Assembly (NCBI GenBank): GCA_002162875.1 | Contig: MABA01000009.1 | Span: 62,001-126,000 of the forward strand | DNA from: Rhodobacterales bacterium 52_120_T64 | Lineage (GTDB): Bacteria > Pseudomonadota > Alphaproteobacteria > Rhodobacterales > Rhodobacteraceae | Length of the DNA stretch: 64,000 nt | Direction: 5' to 3' | In this document: positions 38,142 to 46,656 of the stretch, piece by piece | Position numbering within the stretch: the first letter of the stretch is position 1 | Layout: each line of letters starts with the position of its first letter | Position numbers and translations under genes: made by a program | The notes under the pieces: generated by a model | The model's input: the letters and a program-made list of their open reading frames with translations, nothing else | Databases searched by the model: none | Told to the model about the DNA's origin: nothing

Positions 38142-38948
38142 ATGTTAATGCAAATGATAAAAACTTTGATAATTGCAGCCATGTTTCTTCCTACCGCCAC
38201 CCGTGCGGCCGAAATCTATGGCAATGTCGAATTCCTGAACGGTTGGCGCCTGAGTGATGGCAGCTATCAAACGGCGATTGATTTCGACTTGAATGAGGGC
38301 TGGAAAACCTATTGGCGCACCCCCGGCCCAGCGGGAATTCCGCCTTTCTTCGATTGGGGAGGGTCCACCAACATTGCAAACGTCGAAATCGAATGGCCAA
38401 CCCCTGATGTATTCGAAACCTATGGCCTGATCTCCATCGGTTACAAAGACCATATCACCTTGCCGGTTCGCATAACACCGCGCGATCCATCAGCCCCCGT
38501 CAACGTGGAACTGAAAATGGAATTCGGCGTTTGTTCTGACATCTGCATCCCCGCAGATGCCCGTTTTAACGTCCAATTCGGCGACCAACCCAACCAAGGG
38601 GTGCCTGCCATCAAAGCTGCCCTCAAAGACGCACCACTCAACGCGGCGTCCGGTGGCATACAATCTGCGACCTGTTCGCTTGCCCCAAACGGCAGCGGCT
38701 TTGACATTACTGCCGATCTGGCTTTTTCAACGACGTTGAACGGCCCCCGCACCACGGTGATCGAGTATTCCAGCCCCGACATCTGGATCGACATTGCAAA
38801 GACCAGCATCGCGGGTAAAAACCTGACCGCCGAAGCCACGATGGAATTCTACGGGGACGGCATGCTAACCATCGACCGTAGCGCCATTCGCATCACGGTA
38901 TTGGAGGAAAACAGAGCTGTAGAAATTCAAGGCTGCCCCGCCTCTTAG
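38142..38948 (+). CDS. DsbD N-terminal-domain-like secreted protein
   Basis: This is a 268-residue exported protein with a signal peptide (MIKTLIIAAMFLPTATRA, cleavage before AEIYG). The remainder matches the soluble thiol-disulfide domain of DsbD/ScsB-type proteins, including the Cys pair in FGVCSDICIP. There is no membrane domain or thioredoxin domain, so it would be a stand-alone periplasmic partner accepting electrons from a separate CcdA/DsbD-like protein. Three in-frame ATGs lie within the first 15 bases and the exact start is uncertain. Confidence 0.82.
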   Translation: MLMQMIKTLIIAAMFLPTATRAAEIYGNVEFLNGWRLSDGSYQTAIDFDLNEGWKTYWRTPGPAGIPPFFDWGGSTNIANVEIEWPTPDVFETYGLISIGYKDHITLPVRITPRDPSAPVNVELKMEFGVCSDICIPADARFNVQFGDQPNQGVPAIKAALKDAPLNAASGGIQSATCSLAPNGSGFDITADLAFSTTLNGPRTTVIEYSSPDIWIDIAKTSIAGKNLTAEATMEFYGDGMLTIDRSAIRITVLEENRAVEIQGCPAS

Positions 38949-38988
38949 CGTGCATTACTTCAGACATCGACCAATTAGTTAACGCAAA

Positions 38989-39034
38989 TTGTGCATACGC
39001 GTTGTGCACGCATTGTGTACGAGTTGTGTACCTC
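38989..39034. repeat. Four imperfect TTGTG-headed repeats in a convergent intergenic region
   Basis: TTGTGCATACG, TTGTGCACG, TTGTGTACG and TTGTGTACC begin at 38989, 39002, 39013 and 39024, with periods of 13, 11 and 11 bases, about one helical turn. They lie between the ends of the DsbD-like gene and moaB. No function is evident. Confidence 0.5.
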
Positions 39035-39081
39035 AAAAAACGCCTTTTCGGGCTAAAGGTTAACGACCAAAAACTTGGCGC

Positions 39082-39636
39082 CTAACTCTTTGAGCGCCGT
39101 TTATGTTCGTCCAACCGAGGCATGATTTCGACGAAATTGCACGGCAAATGCCTATAGTCCAACTGGTCCTTCAGGATCCCGTCCCAACCATCTTTACAGG
39201 CCCCCGGTGACCCTGGAAGCGCAAACATATACGTCCCGCCAGCCACACCGCCACACGCCCGTGACTGCACCGCAGAGGTTCCGATTTTCTCCACCGAAAC
39301 CAATGTAAACAACGTTGAAAATGCATCGATTTCTTTCTCGTATACATCCCGGTGCGCTTCCACCGTTATGTCACGTCCCGTCAGTCCCGTTCCACCTGTC
39401 GAGATCACAACATCAACGCCGTTATCCTCAGCCCAATATCGTAATTTATCAGCAATATCAGCACGTTCGTCGCGCACGATATCGCGCGCCACCAGAATAT
39501 GTCCCGCCGTTTTGATCCGTTTAACCAGCGTATCGCCGGAACGATCCTCTGCCAGTTTCCGCGTATCCGACACGGTCAAAACTGCAATCCGAACCGGAAT
39601 AAATTCCCGTTTCTCACTAGCATCAATATGTGACAT
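39082..39636 (-). CDS. moaB: Molybdenum cofactor biosynthesis protein B
   Basis: This is a 184-residue MogA/MoaB-type protein that adenylates molybdopterin before molybdate insertion. The nucleotide-binding signature STGGTGLTGRD and the AGGTYMFALPGSPGA loop are intact. The ATG follows the UDG stop with no gap (TGA ATG), so translation is coupled to the uracil-DNA glycosylase-like gene. Confidence 0.93.
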   Translation of the reverse strand: MSHIDASEKREFIPVRIAVLTVSDTRKLAEDRSGDTLVKRIKTAGHILVARDIVRDERADIADKLRYWAEDNGVDVVISTGGTGLTGRDITVEAHRDVYEKEIDAFSTLFTLVSVEKIGTSAVQSRACGGVAGGTYMFALPGSPGACKDGWDGILKDQLDYRHLPCNFVEIMPRLDEHKRRSKS

Positions 39637-40419
39637 TCATCCCTCGTCCAATTTCGATTTGAGCATCAATAAATCAGCCCAGGCTTCGCGTTTTTTCACA
39701 GGCATTCGCAATAGATACGCCGGATGAAAAATCGGTAGCGCAGGTATTCCGGCGACCTCGTGCCACCGCCCACGTAACCGCGTAACACCTTGATTAGTTT
39801 CCAACAAAGTCTGATTAGATGGATTCCCGACCAACAGCAAAGCCCGTGGTTTCACCAACGCGATATGCCGCATTAAAAACGGTTTCATCATGGCAATTTC
39901 ATCAACCAGAGGATCCCGATTTTGTGGGGGCCGCCACGGTAAAACGTTGGTGATGTAAACGGCCTCTTCAGGGGATTCGGCATTTCGGTTAAGCCCGATG
40001 GCGGCGAGCATCTTATCCAGCAATTGGCCTGAACGGCCAATGAACGGCTTGCCCTGAATATCCTCGTCGCGCCCGGGGGCCTCACCAATAATCATCACTG
40101 AAGCCGCCGGATTTCCATCCGAAAAAACCGTGTTCCGCGCACCCCGTTTCAACGCGCATCCATCGAAACCTTCAAGCGCCGCGCGAAGCGCTACCAGATC
40201 GCCACAACCCGCCACCAAACGCGCGGCTTCCGCCGACATATCGACAGGTTCGTCAATTGCTTCGACCACAGGCGGCGCAGTTGCCGTTTTTGGTTTCGGC
40301 TTAGCCTTTTCCTCATACCGATTAACCGCGACTTCACCAATCGCTTCGTCCGCACCCAGTTCCACTTGCCATGCAAGTTGGGCCAACGCCTCGTGATATT
40401 CTTGCGGTTCAATCGTCAT
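39637..40419 (-). CDS. Family-4-like uracil-DNA glycosylase lacking most Fe-S cysteines
   Basis: This is a 260-residue protein with a low-complexity N-terminal part (about 1-80) and a UDG family-4 fold (about 85-255). The catalytic motif GEAPGRDED and the second motif HPAYLLR are present, so DNA repair at uracil is likely. Of the four cysteines that bind the 4Fe-4S cluster in characterised family-4 enzymes, only the one in DGCALK remains. The KCRPP motif reads PWRPP, and the usual C-x-P-x-L downstream reads MKPFL. It may be a cluster-free variant. It is co-transcribed with moaB. Confidence 0.85.
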   Translation of the reverse strand: MTIEPQEYHEALAQLAWQVELGADEAIGEVAVNRYEEKAKPKPKTATAPPVVEAIDEPVDMSAEAARLVAGCGDLVALRAALEGFDGCALKRGARNTVFSDGNPAASVMIIGEAPGRDEDIQGKPFIGRSGQLLDKMLAAIGLNRNAESPEEAVYITNVLPWRPPQNRDPLVDEIAMMKPFLMRHIALVKPRALLLVGNPSNQTLLETNQGVTRLRGRWHEVAGIPALPIFHPAYLLRMPVKKREAWADLLMLKSKLDEG

Positions 40420-40504
40420 ATTTGCACCCTAGCCAAATCCGGCGGCTTGTTCCAGAGGATTTCCCTGCTATAAACGCCCAAATCACCGCCAAGGAGTCGC
40501 CAGC

Positions 40505-41455
40505 ATGTTCACCCAGCGCCATCTTCTCGGGATCGAGTCGTTATCCCCCCAAGACATAACTGAAATTCTCGATCTAGCCGATCATTACGCCAAACATAAC
40601 CTTAAGCAAAACAAACACTTGGATGTGTTATCCGGCCTAACCCAGATCAATATGTTCTTTGAAAACTCCACTCGCACGCAAGCCAGCTTCGAGATAGCGG
40701 GAAAGCGTCTTGGCGCCGATGTCATGAATATGTCCATGCAAGCCAGTTCGATCAAAAAAGGCGAAACCCTGATCGACACGGCCTTGACCCTGAACGCCAT
40801 GCACCCGGACTTGTTGGTCGTTCGACACCCGCATTCCGGTGCCGTTAAGCTGTTGGCGGAAAAAGTTAATTGCGCAGTTCTGAACGCTGGTGATGGTCGC
40901 CACGAACACCCCACGCAAGCGTTGCTGGATGCATTAACCATCCGTCGTTCAAAAGGTCGCCTACATCGTCTAACCATCGCGATCTGCGGTGACATCGCGC
41001 ATTCCCGCGTCGCCCGTTCCAACATCTTCCTGTTGGGGAAAATGGAAAACCGCATTCGTCTAATCGGCCCAAAAACTCTGATGCCCTCCGGCGTGGACAA
41101 ACTGGGAGTCGAGGTGACCGACAATATGGCCGAGGGTCTGAAAGATGTGGACGTCGTCATGATGCTGCGCCTTCAGCGAGAACGCATGGACGGCGGTTTC
41201 ATTCCATCGGAGCGCGAATATTACCACCGTTGGGGTCTCGACCCGACCAAACTTGCTAACGCCAAACCCGACGCCATCGTCATGCACCCCGGCCCAATGA
41301 ATCGCGGAGTTGAAATTGACGGAACCCTAGCCGACGACATCAACCGATCGGTGATACAAGAACAAGTCGAAATGGGCGTGGCCGTAAGGATGGCAGTGAT
41401 GGAATTGTTAGCGCGGAACTTGCGGAAATCCAAAGAAGAGGCAACCACATGCTGA
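40505..41455 (+). CDS. pyrB: Aspartate carbamoyltransferase catalytic chain
   Basis: This is a 316-residue enzyme of pyrimidine synthesis, joining carbamoyl phosphate and aspartate. The carbamoyl-phosphate motif [12 protein letters not shown] and the ending motif [12 protein letters not shown] are intact. The ATG has AAGGAG upstream. It overlaps the next gene, a degenerate dihydroorotase, by 7 bases. This arrangement is like the PyrB/PyrC' pairs whose products form a dodecameric complex in Pseudomonas. Confidence 0.97.
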   Translation: MFTQRHLLGIESLSPQDITEILDLADHYAKHNLKQNKHLDVLSGLTQINMFFENSTRTQASFEIAGKRLGADVMNMSMQASSIKKGETLIDTALTLNAMHPDLLVVRHPHSGAVKLLAEKVNCAVLNAGDGRHEHPTQALLDALTIRRSKGRLHRLTIAICGDIAHSRVARSNIFLLGKMENRIRLIGPKTLMPSGVDKLGVEVTDNMAEGLKDVDVVMMLRLQRERMDGGFIPSEREYYHRWGLDPTKLANAKPDAIVMHPGPMNRGVEIDGTLADDINRSVIQEQVEMGVAVRMAVMELLARNLRKSKEEATTC

Positions 41456-42699
41456 CCCTAACGAACGCCTGCATCATCGATCCCGAAGCCGGAACAGAAA
41501 CGCTTGGAGCCGTTCGCATTGAAGACGGGCTGATCTCCGAAATTCTCCCTGCATCCACCGAAGGTATTGACTGCAAAGGTAAATATATCGCCCCGGGCAT
41601 CATCGACATCGGCGTGAAGATCGGTGAACCCGGTGAGCGTCATAAAGAGAGTTTTCGCACTGCAGGCCTCGCCGCCGCAGCGGGGGGGGTCACTACGATG
41701 GTCACACGGCCCGATACGACACCTGCGATCGACACTCCTGAAATCCTTGATTTTTTCCGGCGGCGGGCAGCGGATGCCAGCCCTGTGAATGTCCTACCTA
41801 TGGCGGCTCTGACCAAGGGTCGCGAAGGCACAGAAATGGCCGAGATCGGCTTTCTGCAAGACGCTGGCGCAGTCGCTTTCACGGACGCTGACCGCCCCGT
41901 CACCAACCCCAAAATCCTACAACGTATTCTGACTTACGCAAGCGCTTCCAACGCACTCGTAATCGCCCACGTGCAGGAACCTGTGTTGTCCAATGGGGCA
42001 TGTGTAACCTCTGGCCCTTTCGCCACGAAACAAGGGCTGCCGGCTGTTTCACCAATAGCCGAACGTATTCAGCTTGAACGCGACATGGCGCTTGTTGAGA
42101 TGACTGGCGCGAAGTATCACGCCGACCAGATCACCTGCGCGGCTGCACTACCGGTTCTGGAACGGGCAAAGGCAATTGGGTTGAATGTAACCGCCGGGGT
42201 TTCCATCCACCATTTGACGCTTAATGAATTTGATGTCGAAGACTACCGCACCTTCTTCAAAGTCAAACCACCACTGCGATCCGAGGATGACCGTTTGGCG
42301 GTGGTTCAAGCTGTTGCAGATGGGCTGATTGACATTATTAGCTCCATGCATACGCCGCAGGACGAAGAATCAAAACGTCTGCCCTACGAAGAAGCCGCGA
42401 GCGGGGCAGTTGGCTTGCAAACGATGCTGCCAGCGTTGATGCAATTGGTGCATGGCGGGCATATGGACTTGCCTACATTGTTTCGTGCCATCAGCCTGAA
42501 CCCTGCGAAATTGCTTGGACTTAAGAATGGTCGCATGTCTGCTGGCGCACCCGCTGATCTAATTTTGTTCGATCCAGATGCACCCTTCGTGATGGACCGC
42601 TTCAAGCTGTTGTCTAAATCGAAAAACACGCCCTTTGACGGGCGACGTATGCAAGGTAAGGTTCTGAAAACTTTCGTTGCAGGCAATCAAGTATTTTAA
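41449..42699 (+). CDS. pyrC': Dihydroorotase-like protein, catalytically degenerate (PyrC')
   Basis: This is a 416-residue amidohydrolase-fold protein aligned end to end with type I dihydroorotase. Where active enzymes have the zinc motif D-x-H-x-H-x-R-E-P-G, it reads [11 protein letters not shown], so both histidines are lost. The late D-H-A-P-H motif reads SMHTPQ, losing Asp and the second His. It is therefore predicted inactive and, like Pseudomonas PyrC', probably serves as a structural partner for PyrB. A true dihydroorotase must be encoded elsewhere. plsY follows after 9 bases. Confidence 0.88.
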   Translation: MLTLTNACIIDPEAGTETLGAVRIEDGLISEILPASTEGIDCKGKYIAPGIIDIGVKIGEPGERHKESFRTAGLAAAAGGVTTMVTRPDTTPAIDTPEILDFFRRRAADASPVNVLPMAALTKGREGTEMAEIGFLQDAGAVAFTDADRPVTNPKILQRILTYASASNALVIAHVQEPVLSNGACVTSGPFATKQGLPAVSPIAERIQLERDMALVEMTGAKYHADQITCAAALPVLERAKAIGLNVTAGVSIHHLTLNEFDVEDYRTFFKVKPPLRSEDDRLAVVQAVADGLIDIISSMHTPQDEESKRLPYEEAASGAVGLQTMLPALMQLVHGGHMDLPTLFRAISLNPAKLLGLKNGRMSAGAPADLILFDPDAPFVMDRFKLLSKSKNTPFDGRRMQGKVLKTFVAGNQVF

Positions 42700-42708
42700 G
42701 GAGCCGTG

Positions 42709-43347
42709 ATGCTACCAGATTTCCTACGTTTCTGGGGGGCCAACCCCGCTTTTGAAAATCAATGGCCGTGGCTGCTGGGGGTTTTCATTGCCGCCTATCT
42801 GCTCGGCTCGGTCCCCTTCGGGATGATTGTCGCCAAGGTGATGGGGCTTGGAAATCTGCGCGAGATCGGCTCGGGCAATATCGGGGCGACGAATGTGTTG
42901 CGGACCGGATCAAAAAAGGCGGCCTTTGCAACGCTGGTGCTGGATGCAGGCAAAGGGGTCGTGGCCGTTCTTATTGCCCGTGCATTTCTAGGAGAGGACG
43001 CAGCGCAGATTGCTGCTCTCGCCGCGTTTCTTGGGCATCTTTTCCCGATCTACCTGATGTTCAAAGGCGGCAAGGGTGTGGCTGTTTTCCTTGGCATTAT
43101 GTTGGCATTGAATTTCTGGGCAGGTCTTGCGGCCTGCATGGTTTGGTTGGCAACGGCGCTAGCCCTGCGCATGTCGTCATTGTCAGCGCTGGCGGCATCC
43201 GCAAGCACCCCCATATGGCTGTACGTTTTCGATATGCCCGCCGCGGTGTGGCTGGGCGTTATTTTGGCGGCGCTGGTCTGGGTGCGCCATCATGCAAACA
43301 TCGGGCGGATGCTTAAGGGCCAGGAGCCGAAAATCGGTAAAAAGTAG
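42709..43347 (+). CDS. plsY: Glycerol-3-phosphate acyltransferase PlsY
   Basis: This is a 212-residue inner-membrane enzyme with about five transmembrane helices. It acylates glycerol-3-phosphate with acyl-phosphate in the first step of phospholipid synthesis. The motifs GSVPFG, GSGNIGATNVLR and KGGKGVA are intact. I choose the ATG at 42709 (AGGAG 5 bases upstream) over the GTG just before it. It is in the pyrB operon by position. Confidence 0.95.
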   Translation: MLPDFLRFWGANPAFENQWPWLLGVFIAAYLLGSVPFGMIVAKVMGLGNLREIGSGNIGATNVLRTGSKKAAFATLVLDAGKGVVAVLIARAFLGEDAAQIAALAAFLGHLFPIYLMFKGGKGVAVFLGIMLALNFWAGLAACMVWLATALALRMSSLSALAASASTPIWLYVFDMPAAVWLGVILAALVWVRHHANIGRMLKGQEPKIGKK

Positions 43348-43371
43348 AATCAACAGTATTGGAATTTTAAT

Positions 43372-43767
43372 ATGACACTTGTGGATTCAATCTCGGCCTG
43401 CTTTTCGAAGTACATCACATTTTCTGGCCGCGCCCAGCGGTCGGAATTTTGGTGGTTTATGCTCTTCTTGACCGTTGGCCAAATAATTTCCGGTGCCGCC
43501 GATGCTGTGATGTTCGGCGACAATATCGTTGTGTTGGGTGGGGTAGAGATTTCGTACAACACCGGATATTTCGGAAATATTTTTGCCCTCGCTACGTTCC
43601 TGCCAACTTGGGCAGCTCAAGTACGCCGACTGCACGATACGGGCAGGTCAGGGTGGTGGCTGTTATTTGCATTAGTTCCGCTAATCGGTGTTATCGTTTT
43701 GCTCATCTGGATGATCAGGAAGGGCAATGAGGGCACCAACAAATACGGTCCAGATCCGCTCGTGTAA
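43372..43767 (+). CDS. DUF805 membrane protein
   Basis: This is a 131-residue DUF805 protein with three to four transmembrane helices. It shows the family features FSGRAQRSEFWWFMLF, RRLHDTGRSGWW and the C-terminal IRKGNEGTNKYGPDP. The function of the family is unknown. It follows plsY by 24 bases and a GC-rich hairpin follows it. Confidence 0.88.
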   Translation: MTLVDSISACFSKYITFSGRAQRSEFWWFMLFLTVGQIISGAADAVMFGDNIVVLGGVEISYNTGYFGNIFALATFLPTWAAQVRRLHDTGRSGWWLLFALVPLIGVIVLLIWMIRKGNEGTNKYGPDPLV

Positions 43768-43773
43768 TTCGTC

Positions 43774-43799
43774 CGCCCCGCATTTCCAGCGGGGCGCAT
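43774..43799. terminator. GC-rich hairpin between DUF805 gene and gshA
   Basis: An 8-bp stem CGCCCCGC/GCGGGGCG (43774-43781 with 43789-43796) with a 7-base loop sits between convergent genes. The T-run after it is weak (CATTCTT), so it may act as a terminator for both directions with low efficiency. Confidence 0.55.
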
Positions 43800-43801
43800 T
43801 C

Positions 43802-45172
43802 TTAGTACGAGTATTCTTGATACACGCGCTTAATGTCCCCAGCCCATTCGCACTGATACAATCGTTCCAGTTTTTTTGCTGGTGAATACCCACGATCCAC
43901 AATTTCTTGCAACGCATTCAGGAAATGCGTCTCGTCAGGAATCAAACCGCCTGCACCAGGCACAGCGCGCGCCTTCAAGCCAGCTTCGGAAATGGCCAAA
44001 ACATCCTTCGCGACATCCAGAACCTCACGGCCATTTATCCGTGCTTGCAGGCCATCTTTTGCAACATCAAACCGCAGTTGGGCTCGTTGTTCCGCAGTCC
44101 AGTCCTTGCAAACGTCCCAGGACGCATCCAGTGCATTTTGATCGTACATCATGCCAACCCAAAGGGCAGGTAGCGCACATATTTTACGCCATGGACCACC
44201 GTCAGCGCCGCGCATTTCCATGTATTTTTTAATCCGTGCTTCGGGGAAAGCCGTCGTCAAGTGATCCGCCCAATCGGACATAGTCGGCATTTCACCTGGC
44301 AAAGCCGGGAGTTCACCAGCTAGGAAATCGCGGAACGACATACCCAACGCATCGATATATTTTCCGTCGCGGTAAACAAAGTACATCGGCACGTCGAGGG
44401 CATATTGAGCATATGCCTCGAAGCCAAAGCCGTCCTCGAATGCGAATGGCAACATGCCCGTACGCGCATTATCGGTGTTTTGCCAAATTCGGGCACGCCA
44501 CGACTGATACCCTGTCAATTCGCCCTCAAAGAACGGAGAGTTCGCAAACAACGCAGTCGCGATCGGTTGCAAAGCCAAGGCAACACGCAGTTTTTGCACC
44601 ATGTCCGGTTCGCTTGAAAAATCGAGGTTGACTTGAATGGTGGTCGTCCGTCGCATCATTTGCGTGCCGTGCGTGTCGACCTCGCCCATGTAGCGATTCA
44701 TCAATTTGTAGCGCCCTTTGGGCATCAACGGCATCTGCTCATGAGTCCAGTCCGGTGCGGCCCCCATGCCGAAGAAACGCGCGCCCACTTTGTCAGCAAC
44801 TGCTTTGACTTCTTTCAAATGCACGTTGGCTTCGTCACAGGTCTGGTGAATGCTTTCCAACGGAGCACCGGACAGCTCCAATTGCCCACCCGGTTCTAGC
44901 GACACGTTCGCCCCGTTTTTGGTAAGACCGATCAGCTTGCCTGCTTCTTCGAGTGGCGACCAGTCAAACCCGTCGCGAAGACCTTCAAGAATTGCCTTGA
45001 TCGAGCGCTCGCCTTCGTAGGGGAGTGGCAAAAACGCATCCTTGCAATACCCGAACTTCTCATGCTCCGTGCCGATACGCCATTCGCTTTTGGGTTTGCA
45101 CCCCGAAGACAGATATTCTGCAAGTTGCGAGTGGTGCTCGATCGGTCCACCACCGGACTGAGGTATCGACAT
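43802..45172 (-). CDS. gshA: Glutamate-cysteine ligase, plant/alphaproteobacterial type
   Basis: This is a 456-residue enzyme for the first step of glutathione synthesis. It belongs to the GCS2 (plant-like) class: GTEHEKFGY near the N-terminus, LEPGGQLELSGAPL, and MRRTTTIQVNLDFSSE are characteristic. The plant-class redox disulfide cysteines need not be conserved in bacteria and were not checked. The ATG follows an upstream gap of 78 bases after a two-helix membrane protein gene on the same strand. Confidence 0.95.
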   Translation of the reverse strand: MSIPQSGGGPIEHHSQLAEYLSSGCKPKSEWRIGTEHEKFGYCKDAFLPLPYEGERSIKAILEGLRDGFDWSPLEEAGKLIGLTKNGANVSLEPGGQLELSGAPLESIHQTCDEANVHLKEVKAVADKVGARFFGMGAAPDWTHEQMPLMPKGRYKLMNRYMGEVDTHGTQMMRRTTTIQVNLDFSSEPDMVQKLRVALALQPIATALFANSPFFEGELTGYQSWRARIWQNTDNARTGMLPFAFEDGFGFEAYAQYALDVPMYFVYRDGKYIDALGMSFRDFLAGELPALPGEMPTMSDWADHLTTAFPEARIKKYMEMRGADGGPWRKICALPALWVGMMYDQNALDASWDVCKDWTAEQRAQLRFDVAKDGLQARINGREVLDVAKDVLAISEAGLKARAVPGAGGLIPDETHFLNALQEIVDRGYSPAKKLERLYQCEWAGDIKRVYQEYSY

Positions 45173-45250
45173 TAATAGAACTCCCGTTTTTATGTTCTGC
45201 CTATCGACTTAGGGTTCGGATTCAACAACCGCAAGTCATGTTTCAGCGAT

Positions 45251-45769
45251 TTATCGACCACGTTGCCAAATCGTGAATATCTCTTGCGTTTCCGCCTTCG
45301 TCGCCCGCGCAATTTTATCGTATCCAAGGTTGGGCAAAGCGGCAAATGCCTCTACCAATGCCCCGGCACCGTCCGCTGAAGTCGGAATAACCAACGAACC
45401 ACCCGGATACCAAAGAATCCAGTTCCGGTCTCCGCTATTGCTTGGCAACGTCGAGAGTTGCAAGCGAAGCAACGTATCAAGATCCATTGAGCCGCCATTT
45501 TCGGGTGCGAAATACGTAATCTCTCGCTCCCGCACCTCGACAATACCCGGGCCGTCCGACTCAGTATTGATGCTGGCCCGCATATAGGAAACGTATAGAA
45601 CGCTGCCCACCACACCAGCCATGCCCAAACCAATCATACCGGAAATCCAGCTGGATTGCGCAACAGCTTGCCACAAAAACCAGACTGACAAAGCGAAAAA
45701 CACTGCGACAAAAGCGGGCTCCCGCCAACGTCTCAAGGTTTGCATAGCTTCGGGGCGAAAAAGAGGCAT
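45251..45769 (-). CDS. Hypothetical two-helix membrane protein
   Basis: This is a 172-residue protein with two adjacent transmembrane helices (about 18-36 and 42-62) and a C-terminal cytoplasmic domain of about 110 residues containing REREITYFAPENGGSMDLDTL. It resembles the conserved hypothetical proteins next to gshA/rsmE in Rhodobacteraceae. Function is unknown. The ATG has AAGGAA upstream and lies 2 bases after the stop of an unassigned open frame. Confidence 0.72.
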   Translation of the reverse strand: MPLFRPEAMQTLRRWREPAFVAVFFALSVWFLWQAVAQSSWISGMIGLGMAGVVGSVLYVSYMRASINTESDGPGIVEVREREITYFAPENGGSMDLDTLLRLQLSTLPSNSGDRNWILWYPGGSLVIPTSADGAGALVEAFAALPNLGYDKIARATKAETQEIFTIWQRGR

Positions 45770-45771
45770 GG

Positions 45772-45918
45772 TTATTCCTTGGTCTCGGGCGGGGCGAATA
45801 TGGTTAGAGTGTAATCACCAATTTGTTCAATGCCAATGCCGCGACGGGCCTCAGAAGCATATTCGTTGGCGGAATAATCAGGTTGTCGCGACCAAGGGCA
45901 AATCTCAATCCCAATCGC
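45772..45918 (-). other. Open frame without a start codon between rsmE and the membrane protein gene
   Basis: After a TAG, 48 sense codons run to a TAA that ends 2 bases before the next gene's ATG. The peptide ending GIGIEQIGDYTLTIFAPPE looks protein-like and uses codons like neighbouring genes, but the frame has no ATG, GTG or TTG; only ATT codons near its beginning could start it. It could be a small gene with a rare start, a remnant, or chance. Confidence 0.25.
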
Positions 45919-46642
45919 CTAGCACGCTCTGCCATGCGGTTAATGCTGCGACCGCAGCTGTGTCCGCGCGAAGTATCCGAGGGCCGAGTGTTACGGATGT
46001 CACCTGTTCCATCTTGCGTAAGCGTTCTACTTCGACGGGCGAAAATCCACCCTCCGGACCGATTACAATCGCCCATTTGCCGCCCGTTTCGTTGGCCAAC
46101 GCTTTCGCTACGGGAAGTGCTTTCCGGTTTTCATCGCAGAACATTATTTTTCGATCCGCAGGCCAATGATCCAGAACATCCGACAATTTTTGAAATCCGC
46201 AAACTTCGGGAATAAATGTACCTCCGCATTGTTCGGTAGCCTCCATTGCATATGCGCGGAGGCGGTCAATTTGTATCCGGTCCATATTTGTGAAATCTGT
46301 AAGAACGGGCATGATCCGCGCCGCGCCCAGTTCTGTCGCCTTCTCAACAATAAACGCTGTGCGCGCCTTTTTGATGGGCGCAAACAAAAGCCATAGATCT
46401 GGCGGCAGTTGTAGAGGCGCGGTTTGGACGCGACACGCCAGTTTGACCGAACGCTTTCCAGCTTCGACTACTTCGGCCTGCCATTCCCCTTCGCGACCAT
46501 TGAAAAGCAGCACATTGTCGCCGATTTTCTGGCGCATTACGTTGAACAGATAGTTTGCCTGCTCTTTAGAGACGACAATCCCTTGCCCCTCCCCCAATGA
46601 ACCCTCTACAAAGAGCCTGATTTTCGCGCGTTTCTTAGCCAT
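45905..46642 (-). CDS. rsmE: 16S rRNA (uracil-1498-N3)-methyltransferase
   Basis: This is a 245-residue SPOUT-class methyltransferase that modifies U1498 of 16S rRNA. The start at 46642 gives MAKKRAKIRLFVEGSL, as in the family; the open frame extends 40 codons into the divergent ubiA region and is rejected. The N-terminal PUA-like domain and the knot motif IGPEGGFSPVEVERL, ending with LGPRILRADTAAVAALTAWQ, are complete. It diverges from ubiA with 14 bases between the two starts. Confidence 0.94.
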   Translation of the reverse strand: MAKKRAKIRLFVEGSLGEGQGIVVSKEQANYLFNVMRQKIGDNVLLFNGREGEWQAEVVEAGKRSVKLACRVQTAPLQLPPDLWLLFAPIKKARTAFIVEKATELGAARIMPVLTDFTNMDRIQIDRLRAYAMEATEQCGGTFIPEVCGFQKLSDVLDHWPADRKIMFCDENRKALPVAKALANETGGKWAIVIGPEGGFSPVEVERLRKMEQVTSVTLGPRILRADTAAVAALTAWQSVLGDWD

Positions 46643-46656
46643 GTGGTGTGCCCTAA

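Noticed and set aside
42762-43316. 184-codon open frame on the plus strand overlapping plsY
   Set aside because: It is the +1 shifted frame of plsY. The plsY frame has the family motifs and membrane helices.
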